Shown here one piece after another: positions 7,026 to 7,195 of a DNA stretch of 7,195 nucleotides. The stretch is taken from the NCBI GenBank assembly GCA_010029945.1, contig RGQW01000088.1, forward strand, positions 1-7,195, written 5' to 3'. The notes under the pieces were generated by a model, which ran no database searches, had not been told where the DNA came from, and worked only from the letters and a program-made list of their open reading frames with translations. The stretch is from Actinomycetota bacterium. GTDB taxonomy: Bacteria > Actinomycetota > Actinomycetes > S36-B12. Position 1 is the first letter of the stretch. Each line of letters opens with the position of its first letter. A program made the position numbers and the translations under genes.

Positions 7026-7084
7026 TCCGATTCCTTTTGTTGTTGTGCGGTGGATGGACGTCGACTTTCCCGACCGTGCAGGGA
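7026..7084 (-). promoter_or_regulatory. Short spacer between ilvD-type gene and FAH-family gene with ribosome binding site
   Basis: This is the only gap within the minus-strand unit (59 nt). AAAAGGAA (7031-7038 on the minus strand) gives a well-spaced Shine-Dalgarno, with AGGA 6 nt before ATG 7025. I see no terminator hairpin, so read-through from the ilvD-type gene is expected. Confidence 0.6.
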
Positions 7085-7195
7085 CTATCCGGTCACCGCA
7101 CCGTTCGATGCACTGGCAACCAGCTTGGCGTACTTGGCGAGAACTCCGCGCTCGTACCGTGGCGGGAGAGGAGTGAATGCTTCACGCCGGGCGTC
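7085..7195 (-). CDS. ilvD: IlvD/EDD-family dehydratase, C-terminal 36 residues and stop (same gene as 1-1646)
   Basis: This is the 3' end of the dehydratase that starts at 1646. Translation on the minus strand from 7195 gives residues from the DARREAF segment to the end, including GVLAKYAKLVASASNGAVTG, the normal DHAD C-terminus, with TAG at 7085-7087. The stretch 7137-7195 duplicates 1-59, so these residues are encoded twice in the linear text but once in the circle. Joining 60 to 7195 keeps phase exactly. The FAH-family gene follows after 59 nt. Confidence 0.93.
   Translation of the reverse strand, partial: DARREAFTPLPPRYERGVLAKYAKLVASASNGAVTG
7137..7195. repeat. Right copy of 59-bp terminal direct repeat
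   Basis: This stretch is identical base for base to 1-59. Removing one copy leaves a 7136-bp circle. See the left copy for interpretation. Confidence 0.95.

Noticed and set aside
1..7195. Cluster as a sulfoquinovose (sulfo-Entner-Doudoroff) route, prompted by a dehydratase, an SDR and a sulfurtransferase
   Set aside because: No KDSG aldolase, sulfoquinovosidase or sulfolactaldehyde dehydrogenase is present, a rhodanese-type enzyme does not act on sulfonates, and the ApsD/ApnL-like pair points to apiose.
1..7195. Calling the circle a plasmid or phage genome
   Set aside because: No replication initiator, mobilisation, partition, capsid or integrase gene or iteron array is visible. Circularity rests only on the end overlap.

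Overview
The window reads as a complete circular contig. Its first 59 bases recur exactly as its last 59 (1-59 = 7137-7195), so the unique sequence is 7136 bp and one gene, an ilvD-type dehydratase, runs across the join without a break. High GC, several GTG starts, a dehydratase closest in wording to mycobacterial-type dihydroxy-acid dehydratases, and a possible leaderless start all suggest an actinobacterium. This is an inference, since no rRNA or other phylogenetic marker is present.

Layout around the circle. A 68-bp divergent intergenic region (1647-1714) separates two transcription units. The plus-strand unit has four tightly packed genes: a two-domain sulfurtransferase (1715-2572), a Gfo/Idh/MocA sugar dehydrogenase resembling D-apiose dehydrogenase ApsD (2569-3597), a 592-aa protein resembling D-apionate lactonase ApnL (3594-5372), and a short-chain dehydrogenase (5383-6204). 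The first three overlap by 4 nt each. The minus-strand unit is the IlvD/EDD dehydratase (1646 down to 1, then 7136 down to 7085) followed 59 nt later by a fumarylacetoacetate-hydrolase-family enzyme (7025-6183). The two units converge and overlap by 22 nt at 6183-6204. Nearly every base is coding. No replication, mobilisation, transposase, transporter, regulator, tRNA or rRNA gene is seen.

How the genes may work together. ApsD plus ApnL are the first two steps of known oxidative D-apiose catabolism (apiose to apionolactone to apionate). The known downstream genes (apnO, oiaK/oiaC/oiaX/oiaT) are absent. In their place are a dehydratase, an SDR and an FAH-family hydrolase, the same enzyme classes and order of chemistry as the 2-keto-3-deoxy/2,4-diketo-acid hydrolase routes for L-fucose and L-rhamnose. 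D-apionate is 2,3-dihydroxyisovalerate, the natural IlvD substrate, with both methyl groups hydroxylated, so an IlvD-derived apionate dehydratase makes chemical sense. The main proposal is a non-phosphorylative apionate dehydratase/diketo-hydrolase route that, to my knowledge, has not been described. The sulfurtransferase has no obvious role in it.

Main limits: all family calls come from reading motifs and remembered family sequences, with no database search. The circle could be a real extrachromosomal molecule, a tandem array, or a de Bruijn-graph artefact between two similar ilvD copies.
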